DNA of 48,919 nt, from positions 1-48,919 of the forward strand of contig SFND01000016.1 in NCBI GenBank assembly GCA_004554245.1. The letters are read 5' to 3'. Position 1 is the stretch's first letter, and every line of letters begins with the position of its first letter. The position numbers were made by a program, and so were the translations under genes. Source of the DNA: Oribacterium sp. GTDB taxonomy: Bacteria > Bacillota_A > Clostridia > Lachnospirales > Lachnospiraceae. The notes under the pieces were generated by a model that saw nothing but the letters and a program-made list of their open reading frames with translations, had not been told where the DNA came from and ran no database searches. Positions 16,232-24,304 of this stretch are shown one piece after another.

Positions 16232-17146
16232 CTATACGTTTTCCGGAAAGACATAGCAGTCATAGCGGATGGCCTTTCCATCGAGCGAGTAGGATGGCTT
16301 CAGGCCGGCGAGGTACGGGCCCTTCGCGGGGCGCTTCACGACGATTTTAAATGGGTGCGCGGCGATGGCGGCCTGCATCAGCGCCTCTTCGTTCTCCGCT
16401 GGTGCCTCGAGGTAGTGGATGAGCTGGAACTTCTTTTTCACGAGGCCGCTTTTCTGCCGTTCCGGGAACATCGGATCGAGGTAGATGACATCCGGGCGCT
16501 TCAGCGCTTCATCTGCGCTGTTCGTCGTGGCAGCTGCGTCGTTCGTTGTGACTTCTGCACCGCTTGTCGAGGCATCAGCGCCGTTCCCCGTGGCAGCCGA
16601 CGCTGTTAGAGCCGGACAGGCGTGTCCAGCATCGTCCTCTGGTGCATCCGAACCCGTGCCTGCTTCTCCAAGCCTTCGGAGATGGTCAATGCTGTCGCCC
16701 TCGACGAGCTGCATGCGCATGACGATTTCGTGAAGCGTCGCTTCCTCGAGTGCGCGTCGCATCGTGTCCTGCAGGAGTGCGGCGATGACCGGATCCTGCT
16801 CGTAAAGCGTGACCTCACAGCCGGCCGCTGCAAGCAGCAGCGAATCCTCACCCATGCCTGCGGTCGCATCGATCACACGCAGATTCTCACGACCCTTCAC
16901 CTTCGTCGCCTTCACGAGGAGCTCATGCGTCAGATTATGGTACTGGAGGCGCTTCTGCAGCTTCGTGAAGTCGCCACGCATCGCCTGATCGCCATCTGTG
17001 AGCGAAAGGCCGGCTGCGTTCACAGAGAGCCAGACCGGTGCATCCGGCGTCGTATGCAGCAGTGCTGTCTTCAGATGCGCGGCCAGTGCCTCTGCATAGG
17101 CGCAGTCGCCATCTGCTTTCAGCACGATCGGTATTCGGTCATTCAT
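16232..17146 (-). CDS. RsmJ-like 16S rRNA (guanine-N2) methyltransferase
   Basis: A 304-residue SAM-dependent methyltransferase. Motif I is VIDATAGMGEDSLLLAAAG (about residue 91) and the catalytic-region motif is VIYLDPMFPERQKSGLVKKK (about 218), closely like E. coli RsmJ, which makes m2G1516 in helix 45 of 16S rRNA. VVKRPAKGPYL near the C-terminus is also family-like. Residues about 160-215 are an Ala/Thr/Ser/Asp-rich stretch absent from the family and lying just before motif IV, another example of the loop insertions in this genome. The activity is inferred from homology. Confidence 0.82.
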   Translation of the reverse strand: MNDRIPIVLKADGDCAYAEALAAHLKTALLHTTPDAPVWLSVNAAGLSLTDGDQAMRGDFTKLQKRLQYHNLTHELLVKATKVKGRENLRVIDATAGMGEDSLLLAAAGCEVTLYEQDPVIAALLQDTMRRALEEATLHEIVMRMQLVEGDSIDHLRRLGEAGTGSDAPEDDAGHACPALTASAATGNGADASTSGAEVTTNDAAATTNSADEALKRPDVIYLDPMFPERQKSGLVKKKFQLIHYLEAPAENEEALMQAAIAAHPFKIVVKRPAKGPYLAGLKPSYSLDGKAIRYDCYVFPENV

Positions 17147-17262
17147 AGTATCCTCCTGTCAAGCCCGGTTTTCGGGAAGTCTCTAGAAAGAATTATATCA
17201 TCCATTTAAAAAAATTATCCACGGAAATATCAAGAAACCGTATGAATTCTTACGATCTGATG

Positions 17263-17268
17263 TATAAT
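17263..17268 (+). promoter_or_regulatory. -10 element upstream of the ftsL-like gene
   Basis: TATAAT preceded by TG (GATGTATAATG). No good -35 is seen at the right distance, so it may work as an extended -10-type promoter. The leader to the start codon is about 120 nt. Confidence 0.4.
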
Positions 17269-17396
17269 GATTGCTGAATAATTACTTTTGGGTAATTAAC
17301 AGGTGCGTGTAGTATTGAAAAAATGTGTAAAAACTGATATCTGCGTCTGAACGTGATTTCGCAGATGTCAGAATCATGTAAGGAAAGCAGTGTAGT

Positions 17397-17996
17397 ATGG
17401 GACGAACGTATGTGGATGGGAATACAGTTCGTGCCGATGTTTCGGAGAGACGTCCGCTGGTACGTGAGACTCTGGTCGTAGAGGAACGCGGAAGACGGAA
17501 TCAGATTCATCTCTATCGGGACCGGTACGACGGACAGCTTCGGCTGGAGTACCAGGAAGATAAAAGCATCATCGCCCCGCTTTTCCGGCTGATTCCGGAG
17601 CGTGTGCTCGATGGTGCCTGTCGTCTGTTACTGACCTGTTCGATTATTTTCATTTTCCTGACCTGCTACCAATGTGTACACCTCGATACGATGGTTTCCA
17701 CGCGTCTCTCGACGATCGAGCAGAAGCGTACTCAGCTCGAGCAGCTGCGGGTGCAGAACGCAGATCTTCAGGCGAAGATCAACGACGCGGTGAACCCGGA
17801 TCAGATTTACAGGGATGCGGTCCAGAAGTACGGCATGGTCCTTCCGGATCAGACAAACACGATCATCTTCGAGAAAACCGGAAAATCAGAGTATATCCGG
17901 CAGTATGATCCGATTCCGAGCGGACAGTGTGCCGCCGATGACAGCATGATCGTATCACTGAAAAGCAGTCTGGCACAGTTCTTCATGCTGGACTGA
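17397..17996 (+). CDS. FtsL-like division protein
   Basis: A 199-residue bitopic membrane protein. An 80-residue hydrophilic cytoplasmic N-terminus is followed by one membrane segment (about 78-97, LLLTCSIIFIFLTCYQC). A coiled coil comes next (about 100-135, IEQKRTQLEQLRVQNADLQ), then DAVQKYGMVLPDQTNTIIFE, which resembles the conserved end of FtsL (LGMVxPxQ...I). The name is by topology and this motif. It stands alone rather than in the mraZ-rsmH-ftsL cluster, and its N-terminal tail is long for FtsL. AAGGAAAG lies before ATG 17397. Confidence 0.65.
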   Translation: MGRTYVDGNTVRADVSERRPLVRETLVVEERGRRNQIHLYRDRYDGQLRLEYQEDKSIIAPLFRLIPERVLDGACRLLLTCSIIFIFLTCYQCVHLDTMVSTRLSTIEQKRTQLEQLRVQNADLQAKINDAVNPDQIYRDAVQKYGMVLPDQTNTIIFEKTGKSEYIRQYDPIPSGQCAADDSMIVSLKSSLAQFFMLD

Positions 17997-18240
17997 GCAC
18001 CATTTATGTTCGCATGACTGCGTGACAGGCCGAAGCATCGGCCTCTGCGACAGTTTACGATAGCTCCGGCGCTGAGTCGGAGAGGGGAGAGTTTTCATAT
18101 ATGGCTGTGGCATCTTCGGACGTCACAGCCATTACTTTTACTGTACCGACCAGAAGTCTGAACGCCTTAAAAAGTACAGGGGATTCCACGCTGAAAACAG
18201 ATGACGGGACGACTTGTTGCATCATGCACGATTCGGACGA
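17997..18240. other. Non-coding gap after the ftsL-like gene
   Basis: It contains hairpins at 18027-18044 (AGGCCG/CGGCCT) and at 18103-18130 (GGCTGTG/CACAGCC followed by a T-containing tract), the latter a possible weak terminator. A 67-codon frame at 18101-18304 has no recognisable features and runs through both hairpins, so I do not call it. Confidence 0.4.
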
Positions 18241-18280
18241 AAAAAGGGGAGCTTACACCTGGCGGTGCGAAGCTCCCTTT
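18241..18280 (-). terminator. Terminator of the truncated MATE gene
   Basis: AGGGGAGCTT (18245-18254) pairs with AAGCTCCCTT (18270-18279), with ACACC/GGTG extending the stem. On the minus strand the stem is followed by a T tract (the complement of AAAAA at 18241). Confidence 0.8.
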
Positions 18281-18298
18281 CGGTATCGGTATTTGGTT

Positions 18299-19042
18299 TT
18301 ATGATGCGGCGAGTTCCTTCCGTACCTTCCGGATCACCACGAGGTAGACACCGGCGGTGATGCGCCAGTCGTGATGCTCCGGCCAGAGCACCTTCTCTTT
18401 CTTATAGATATAGAAGAGACAGAGGGTGGCGGAGATGCCCTGGGAGAGATCTGTGGCGAGTGCGGCACCCGCGACACCGAGCTTCAGGACGATGATAAAG
18501 AAAAGATCCAGCACGACATTGAGGCAGGCACTGAACACCAGAAAGCAGAGCGGCACTTTACTGTTTCCGACGGCCTGCAGGAAGGCGGAGAAGAGATTGT
18601 AGTAGACGCTTGCGACGATGCCCATGCAGATGATGCTGATGTAGGTGTGGGCATCCTCGAAGATGTTAGCCGGTGTATTCATGAGTCGGAGCAGTGTCTG
18701 CATCGTGGATACGGAAAGCGTGGTCATCACGATGATGACGATCGCGGCGAGAAGGATGCCGTTCGCAACACTGCGCTTCACGCGTGCGTAGTCCTTTGCA
18801 CCATAGACCTGAGAGGTCAGGACGGTAAAGCCGGTGCAGAGGCCCTGCGAGAAGCCGAGCACGAGAAACATGATGGTGCCGGTGGCACCGACCGCAGCGA
18901 GCGCATCAGCACCGACGAAGCGCCCGACGATGATGGTGTCTGCCATGTTGTAGAGCTGCTGGAAGACATTGCCGATAAACAGCGGAATCATAAATTTTAA
19001 GATGATCGGAAACGGGTTTCCCTTCGTCATATCAAGTGTCAT
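18299..19042 (-). CDS. Truncated MATE-family transporter
   Basis: 247 residues, about half of a MATE exporter (normally about 440-460). The N-terminal half is intact: MTLDMTKGNPFPIILKFMIP, FQQLYNMADTIIVGRFVGADALAAVG and six membrane segments up to GVAGAALATDLSQGISATLCLFYI. After about residue 225 the sequence jumps to a short tail (ITAGVYLVVIRKVRKELAAS) that resembles the C-terminal end of such proteins, so an internal deletion seems likely. A good terminator is still present. It is probably a remnant without transport activity. A full-length MATE is encoded at 42667. Confidence 0.75.
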   Translation of the reverse strand: MTLDMTKGNPFPIILKFMIPLFIGNVFQQLYNMADTIIVGRFVGADALAAVGATGTIMFLVLGFSQGLCTGFTVLTSQVYGAKDYARVKRSVANGILLAAIVIIVMTTLSVSTMQTLLRLMNTPANIFEDAHTYISIICMGIVASVYYNLFSAFLQAVGNSKVPLCFLVFSACLNVVLDLFFIIVLKLGVAGAALATDLSQGISATLCLFYIYKKEKVLWPEHHDWRITAGVYLVVIRKVRKELAAS

Positions 19043-19062
19043 ACGAATCTCCTGAAATGTGT

Positions 19063-19109
19063 TTTTTCGGTAATCGTTTTAATTCTTTTAAAGCGATTTT
19101 TCGGTAATC
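19063..19109. promoter_or_regulatory. Direct repeats in the feoB/MATE divergent region
   Basis: TTTTTCGGTAATC occurs at 19063-19075 and again at 19097-19109, 34 bp apart, in an AT-rich divergent intergenic region. Spacing near three helical turns fits two operator half-sites on one face. The regulator is unknown; no clear Fur box is seen. Confidence 0.4.
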
Positions 19110-19122
19110 TTTTTTAAACGTC

Positions 19123-19150
19123 TTTACGTTTGCTAATCGCGAATTATAAT
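19123..19150 (+). promoter_or_regulatory. Possible promoter of feoB
   Basis: TTTACG at 19123-19128 and TATAAT at 19145-19150 with a 16-bp spacer, about 155 bp before the start codon and just downstream of the TTTTTCGGTAATC repeats. Confidence 0.5.
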
Positions 19151-19306
19151 GTTAGTTTTAAAGATATACAAGATGGTATCGGCTTTTTAAACTGACGAGT
19201 TTTCATCTGGAAATGGACGTTTCTAAGTGATTTTGTCTTAACGGGAAGTTCGAGACGGTATAGCTTTGATTTTACAGGAGTATAAATTTCATCAGGGAGT
19301 GATTTT

Positions 19307-21718
19307 ATGACATTAAAGGATCTTGACATCGGCCAGAGTGCCATCGTGACGACGGTCGGAGGCGAGGGCGCGCTTCGACAGCATTTCCTGGATATGGGCG
19401 TGATTCCGGGGGCAGAGGTGCAGCTCGTGAAGTTTGCACCGATGGGCGACCCGATGGAGCTGCGGATCCATGACTATCAGCTGACCCTTCGTCTCGCGGA
19501 TGCGGCGCAGATTCAGGCGCGGCCGATCACGGCGGAGGAGCATAAGGAGCATCAGCTCTGGAAGAAGGAGCAGCACCCGGCGACGAAGGCAGAGCTCGAT
19601 GCGGCAGAAGCAGCGAAGGACGGAAAGTTCTTCGATGATGACGAGCACCCGGGCTTCGGTGAGGGCGGTCGTTTCCATGATAAGGCGAGCGAACATCCGC
19701 TTCCGGAGGATACGAAGCTCAGCTTCGCACTGGCGGGCAACCAGAACTGCGGAAAGACGACGCTCTTTAACCAGCTGACGGGCTCGAACCAGCACGTCGG
19801 TAATTTCCCAGGCGTCACGGTGGACCGGAAGTCCGGCTCCATCAAGGGCCATCCGGAAACGGAGGTCACGGATCTGCCGGGCATCTACTCGATGTCGCCG
19901 TACACGAGCGAGGAGATCGTCTCCCGTCAGTTTATCCTGAACGACCGACCGAAAGGCATCATCAATATCGTGGATGCCACCAACATTGAACGAAACCTCT
20001 ACCTCACGATGCAGCTGATCGAGCTGGACATCCCGATGGTGGTCGCCCTCAACATGATGGACGAGCTGCAGGGCAACGGCGGCTCCGTCGACATCAACCG
20101 CATGGAGCGTCACCTCGGCGTACCGGTCGTGCCGATTTCGGCGGCGAAAAATGAAGGCGTCGATGAGCTGGTGGCTCATGCGCTGCACGTCGCGCGCTAC
20201 CAGGAGAAGCCGCAGCGGCTCGACTTCTGTGCGGAGAACGACCACGGCGGCGCGGTTCATCGCTGCGTCCATGGCATCATGCACCTGATCGAGGATCACG
20301 CGGTCGCAGCCGGCATCCCGGTACGATTTGCAGCGACGAAGCTGATCGAGGGGGATGCGCGGGTCGAGGAAGCGCTGGCACTTAGTCAGAACGAGAAGGA
20401 GATGGTGGAGCACATCATCGTCCAGATGGAGGAGGAGCGTGGGCTCGATCGTGCCGCCGCCATCGCGGATATGCGTTTCGACTTCATCGAGCGCATGAGC
20501 CGTCGCTGCGTGACGAAGCCGCATGAGAGCCGGGAGGCGGTCCGTTCGGCGAAGATCGACCAGATCCTGACTGGCCGGCATACGGCGATCCCGGCGTTTA
20601 TCGTCATCATGGGCCTCGTGTTCTACCTGACCTTCAACGTCATCGGTGCCTTCCTGCAGGATGCGCTCGCGTCGCTGGTGGACCTCCTGACACAGCTCGT
20701 CGACCAGCTGCTGACGGCGGCCAATGTCAGCCACGCGCTGCATTCGCTCATCATCGACGGTATCTTCACCGGCGTGGGTTCGGTGCTCAGTTTCCTGCCG
20801 ATCGTCGTGACGCTGTTCTTCTTCCTGTCCCTCCTCGAGGATACAGGGTATATGGCGCGTATCGCCTTCGTCATGGATAAGCTGCTCCGCCGCATCGGTC
20901 TCTCTGGTCGTTCGATCGTGCCGATGCTGGTGGGCTTCGGCTGTACCGTGCCCGCGGTTATGTCGTCGCGCACCATGCCGTCGGAGCGGGATCGTAAGAT
21001 GACCATCATGCTGACCCCGTTTATGAGCTGCTCGGCGAAGCTGCCGATCTACGGCTTCTTCACGGCGGCCTTTTTCCCGGGGAAGGGCGGGCCGATCATG
21101 ATCGCGCTCTACCTCACCGGCATCCTCGTCGGCATCCTCTTTGCGAAGATCAGCCAGCGCTTCACCTTCAAGGGTTCGGCGGTGCCGTTCGTCATGGAGC
21201 TTCCGAACTACCGCCTGCCGAGTGCGAAGAACGTACTGCAGCTGCTCTGGGAGAAGGCGAAGGACTTCCTTACGAAGGCCTTTACGATCATCACCCTCGG
21301 TACGATCATCGTATGGTTCCTGCAGAACTTTGACTTCGGACTTCATATGGTGAGTGACTCCTCGGCCAGCATCCTCGCGGCGATCGCGAGTGCGATCGCG
21401 CCGATCTTCCGACCGCTCGGCTTCGGTGACTGGCGCATCACGGTATCGCTGATTTCCGGTTTCCTCGCGAAGGAGAGCGTTGTATCGACCCTGAACATCC
21501 TCTTCGGCGGCATGGATGCGCTCCGTGCGGTTCTGACCCCGCTCGCAGCCGCTGCCCTCCTCGTGTTCTGCCTGCTCTACACCCCGTGCATCGCCGCCAT
21601 CACCTCCGTGAAGCGTGAGCTCGGCACCCGCTGGGCCGTCGGCATGGTGCTCCTTCAGTGCGCCATCGCGTATGTTTGCGCCGGCATCGTCGTACTGATC
21701 GGACAGATTATCCTGTAA
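19307..21718 (+). CDS. feoB: FeoA-FeoB fusion ferrous iron transporter
   Basis: An 803-residue protein for Fe(II) uptake across the cytoplasmic membrane. Residues 1-72 are a FeoA SH3-like domain (MTLKDLDIGQSAIVTTVGGEG, FLDMGVIPGAEVQLVKFAPMGDP). A charged linker (73-140) leads to the FeoB G domain: G1 GNQNCGKTTLFN, G2/G3 GNFPGVTVDRKSG and DLPGIYSM, G4 NMMD. The membrane domain has the Gate motifs LVGFGCTVPAVMSSR and LLYTPCIAAI. Most organisms encode FeoA separately, while fusions occur in some Firmicutes. GGGAGTG precedes ATG 19307. A REP-like element follows the stop. Confidence 0.95.
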   Translation: MTLKDLDIGQSAIVTTVGGEGALRQHFLDMGVIPGAEVQLVKFAPMGDPMELRIHDYQLTLRLADAAQIQARPITAEEHKEHQLWKKEQHPATKAELDAAEAAKDGKFFDDDEHPGFGEGGRFHDKASEHPLPEDTKLSFALAGNQNCGKTTLFNQLTGSNQHVGNFPGVTVDRKSGSIKGHPETEVTDLPGIYSMSPYTSEEIVSRQFILNDRPKGIINIVDATNIERNLYLTMQLIELDIPMVVALNMMDELQGNGGSVDINRMERHLGVPVVPISAAKNEGVDELVAHALHVARYQEKPQRLDFCAENDHGGAVHRCVHGIMHLIEDHAVAAGIPVRFAATKLIEGDARVEEALALSQNEKEMVEHIIVQMEEERGLDRAAAIADMRFDFIERMSRRCVTKPHESREAVRSAKIDQILTGRHTAIPAFIVIMGLVFYLTFNVIGAFLQDALASLVDLLTQLVDQLLTAANVSHALHSLIIDGIFTGVGSVLSFLPIVVTLFFFLSLLEDTGYMARIAFVMDKLLRRIGLSGRSIVPMLVGFGCTVPAVMSSRTMPSERDRKMTIMLTPFMSCSAKLPIYGFFTAAFFPGKGGPIMIALYLTGILVGILFAKISQRFTFKGSAVPFVMELPNYRLPSAKNVLQLLWEKAKDFLTKAFTIITLGTIIVWFLQNFDFGLHMVSDSSASILAAIASAIAPIFRPLGFGDWRITVSLISGFLAKESVVSTLNILFGGMDALRAVLTPLAAAALLVFCLLYTPCIAAITSVKRELGTRWAVGMVLLQCAIAYVCAGIVVLIGQIIL

Positions 21719-21734
21719 GTGAAGCCGAGATGCC

Positions 21735-21810
21735 GAGGGGTCTGACCCCATTAAATTTTTATAAACAGAATCTAAAGTTGAAGTTTATGGGGTCAGACCC
21801 CATAAACTCC
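21735..21810. repeat. REP-like element A, copy 3
   Basis: Palindromes GGGGTCTGACCCC (21737-21749) and GGGGTCAGACCCC (21789-21801) are separated by ATTAAATTTTTATAAACAG-type sequence. It starts 17 bp after the feoB stop codon. Confidence 0.85.
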
Positions 21811-21923
21811 CGGCGGTTAAAAAAGTCTATATTTCACGATAATTTAATGTCTGCATCTGTCAGTTGATGTATAATAAAGTAGCAATCGTTTTCAAGTAAT
21901 GGACCGGAGGGCATCATAGCGCC

Positions 21924-22325
21924 ATGAAACATCGCTTGGAGGATCTGGGCGCGCTGGCGCTGATCGCACTGTTTTATATCGTGCTGGAGATGCTGCTCGG
22001 TATCGGCTGCCCGTTCAAATTTCTGACGGGTATCTCGGATGCGGGCTGTGGCATGAGCCGTGCCTTCGCGGCGGTGCTGCGGGGCGACTTCCCGCGCGCC
22101 TTCTATTTCCATCCGCTGTGGCCACTCCCGCCGCTGGCGCTCGCCCTGTGGATGCTGCGGGAGCGCATCCCGAGGGTGCTTTACCAGGGACTCCTCGGAC
22201 TGATGATCGCGGCCTTCCTCCTCGTGTGGATCGCGCGCTTCTTCATCCCGGGCCAGGACATCGTGGTGTTTGCGCCATGGAACGGCCTCGTAGGACGCCT
22301 GCTGCGACTTTTATTTACGACATAG
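21924..22325 (+). CDS. DUF2752 membrane protein
   Basis: A 133-residue protein with about three membrane segments. The DUF2752 signature is visible as GIGCPFKFLTGISDAGCGMSRA (two Cys-containing blocks, C-P-F and GCGM-RA). Family members are small membrane proteins of unknown function, often near TM2 or zinc-ribbon proteins. The next gene here is a zinc-ribbon membrane protein 26 bp downstream, so they probably form an operon. A -10 box TATAAT at 21870-21875 may start the unit. Confidence 0.85.
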   Translation: MKHRLEDLGALALIALFYIVLEMLLGIGCPFKFLTGISDAGCGMSRAFAAVLRGDFPRAFYFHPLWPLPPLALALWMLRERIPRVLYQGLLGLMIAAFLLVWIARFFIPGQDIVVFAPWNGLVGRLLRLLFTT

Positions 22326-22351
22326 AAAGACATTCTTACGGAGGTGATAGT

Positions 22352-23992
22352 ATGTTTTGCACGAATTGTGGACAGAAACTCGAGGATGGCATGAAGTTCT
22401 GCCCGAACTGTGGTCAGCCGGTGGCACCGGAAACTGCAGACGCGGCCAATGCTTCTGACCTCGGCGCAGATGATGCAGCCGTGGAGACTGTGGAGAGCAC
22501 AACAGCTGCGAGTGCAGCCCTGGAAGATACGTCGGCAGCAGCCGATGCAGAAGCTTCAGCGGAGAGCGCGCCGGCAGATACACCGCTTGGCAACACGACG
22601 GAGCAGTACAAGCACCGCCTCGAGGAGGGGCGCGCCGCGTCCGGTACCGAGGGGAACACCTCGGGTGCTGCGCATAGTACACACGCCACAGCCACTGACA
22701 CACAGTCAAACGGCAGCACTGCACAGTCGCATAGCGGTAGCTCGGATCAGACTCAGCCGAACAGCGGAACCGCGCAGCAGCAGACGCCACCTCCGGTGAA
22801 CCATGGTCCGGCCATGAACGGTATCCCGTCCGAGCCGGACGGCGATGGCACGATCCGAACGGTCGGTTTCATCCTGCTGATCCTCACGGTGCTGTTTGCC
22901 GTGCCGCAGATCTGGACTACCATCGCTTCCTTTTTCCGCATCCTCCAGAATCTGGTCAGCTTTAGCTTCCACGGCTTCGTAAACCTCATGTACAGCTTCC
23001 TGAACTTCATCCTGAACGTCGTGAAGCTCGCCGGCTACGGCTTCATCGGTGGCGGCCTGTACCTCGTCTGGAAGAAGTGGTCCGATCGTGACGCCGAGCC
23101 GCTCCTCATGACCGTCATCGCCGGTGGCGTCATGCTCGTGCTTGAGGCCCTGCTCCGTGGCATCCTTTCCGCTCTTTTCCAGCGCTACTATGCGATCGGC
23201 AGCGCCAGCTGGGGCATCGGCTTCGCCATCCTCGCCATCGTGCTGCTCGTCGTGCTGATCACCCAGAAGCAGCTGAATCCATTCGCCGGTCTCGCTGGAA
23301 ACTTTGCGGACGGACTTCGCCGCGACCTGGACCGCGTGACTGATCTCGCGCAGGGAAAGAACAGCGGCGCCACCGATGGCAGCGGTTATGACACGAATAC
23401 CTTCGGCGGCGGTAACCCTCAGGCAGCGGGAGCCAATGCAGCGGACGCGAAGGCATATGGCGCTGCGGACGGCAGCATTGGCGCACAGACCGGTACCGCA
23501 GGCCACAGCACGGCGGGTGGAGCGACCAGTGCCGACGCCGACGGAAACTTCAACCGCTACTACCAGTCGCAGAGCCAGACGGGCAGCGTGTACACCGGCC
23601 CGCTGAAGACGGATCGAAGCCTCGTGCTCTATATCCTGCTCGGCTTCCTGACCTGCGGCATCTACCAGCTGTATGTGTTCTACACCATCATGCGTGATGT
23701 CAATGTCGCCTGCGATGGTGACGGCAGACATACCCCGGGACTCCTCGAGTTCATCCTCTTCGGCATCCTGACCTGTGGCATCTACGACCTCTACTGGTTC
23801 TACAGTGTCGGCAACCGCCTCGCGGACAACGCACCGCGCTACGGCCTCCACTTCCAGGAAAACGGCACGACGCTCCTCCTCTGGATGCTCATCGGCTCGC
23901 TGCTCTGCTTCATCGGAAGCTATGTCGGCATCTACTTCCTGCTGAATAACGTGAACGCCATCTGCAACGCGTACAACCAGCAACGCAGTTAA
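22352..23992 (+). CDS. Zinc-ribbon, DUF4234 membrane protein
   Basis: A 546-residue protein. A zinc ribbon with two CxxC pairs (MFCTNCGQ, FCPNCGQ) starts the protein, followed by about 130 residues of Ala/Ser/Thr/Gln-rich disorder. Four membrane segments lie in the middle, then a second disordered segment (about 345-405). The C-terminal DUF4234 has two repeats of GFLTCGIYQLYVFYTI / GILTCGIYDLYWFYSV and a final membrane helix. ATG 22352 follows GAGGTGAT; an in-frame upstream extension would overlap DUF2752 and is rejected. Repeat B cores lie in both disordered parts (22444; inverted pair 23432/23475). The function is unknown. Confidence 0.85.
   Translation: MFCTNCGQKLEDGMKFCPNCGQPVAPETADAANASDLGADDAAVETVESTTAASAALEDTSAAADAEASAESAPADTPLGNTTEQYKHRLEEGRAASGTEGNTSGAAHSTHATATDTQSNGSTAQSHSGSSDQTQPNSGTAQQQTPPPVNHGPAMNGIPSEPDGDGTIRTVGFILLILTVLFAVPQIWTTIASFFRILQNLVSFSFHGFVNLMYSFLNFILNVVKLAGYGFIGGGLYLVWKKWSDRDAEPLLMTVIAGGVMLVLEALLRGILSALFQRYYAIGSASWGIGFAILAIVLLVVLITQKQLNPFAGLAGNFADGLRRDLDRVTDLAQGKNSGATDGSGYDTNTFGGGNPQAAGANAADAKAYGAADGSIGAQTGTAGHSTAGGATSADADGNFNRYYQSQSQTGSVYTGPLKTDRSLVLYILLGFLTCGIYQLYVFYTIMRDVNVACDGDGRHTPGLLEFILFGILTCGIYDLYWFYSVGNRLADNAPRYGLHFQENGTTLLLWMLIGSLLCFIGSYVGIYFLLNNVNAICNAYNQQRS
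23432..23482. repeat. Inverted pair of repeat B cores in the zinc-ribbon gene
   Basis: GCCAATGC at 23432-23439 and GCATTGGC at 23475-23482 bound a 51-bp piece of the second disordered region. This is the same core seen in mfd, tilS and the VWA gene. Confidence 0.45.
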
Positions 23993-24028
23993 AACTTATG
24001 GGGCTGATCCCTCGATATGATTTCATCA

Positions 24029-24056
24029 CCCTCCGCCATGTGCGGAGGGATTTTTA
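24029..24056 (+). terminator. Terminator after the DUF4234 gene
   Basis: CCCTCCGC/GCGGAGGG, an 8-bp perfect stem, followed by ATTTTTA. Confidence 0.88.
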
Positions 24057-24157
24057 TGTCATACGCCATTCTGATTTCTTAATTATGCGCGTTCACAGAG
24101 TTTTCATGGATGCCATGGTATAATGGAAAACGAGTTTTTGTGTGAAGGGAGTATATA

Positions 24158-24304
24158 ATGCTTAGAATCAATAAAACGCTGTTGCAGCTCGCGCTGCTCG
24201 TTGTCGGCGTCGCGATGCTGAGCTTCGGCGCGCTGCGTGGTGAGGCGGATACCGTTCTCGCGAAGGCGATTCGATTATGTCTGGAGTGTGTCGGCATTGG
24301 ATAA
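24158..24304 (+). CDS. CD1871A-family CXXC membrane protein
   Basis: A 48-residue protein, MLRINKTLLQLALLVVGVAM to the end CLECVGIG. One membrane helix is followed by an amphipathic stretch and a terminal C-x-x-C. It matches my recollection of the CD1871A family of small CXXC proteins, which precede membrane 4Fe-4S proteins in Clostridia. GAAGGGAG provides a ribosome binding site. Its stop overlaps the TTG start proposed for the ferredoxin gene, suggesting coupling. A -10 box TATAAT lies at 24119-24124. It probably handles redox chemistry or metal with the next two proteins (inference). Confidence 0.8.
   Translation: MLRINKTLLQLALLVVGVAMLSFGALRGEADTVLAKAIRLCLECVGIG

Noticed and set aside
18101..18304. 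67-codon frame between the ftsL-like and MATE genes
   Set aside because: No domain or membrane segment, runs through two hairpins including a terminator of the opposite gene.
20708..20716. GGCCAATG in feoB, in the SGNH gene (32330), the GH13 gene (14299) and the ferredoxin gene (24995) as repeat B copies
   Set aside because: These lie in sequence that belongs to the protein families (for example the GAND motif of SGNH enzymes) and lack the CGACC box, so they are probably chance.
19313..21751. An 812-codon open frame antisense to feoB, and similar long antisense frames opposite mfd, lon, glgD and the VWA gene
   Set aside because: They mirror the high-GC sense genes and show Arg/Asp/His-rich composition without domains. 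They are shadow frames.
22118..22351. N-terminal extension of the zinc-ribbon protein
   Set aside because: The in-frame extension overlaps DUF2752 out of frame. The zinc ribbon starts exactly at ATG 22352, which has a good GAGGTGAT ribosome site.
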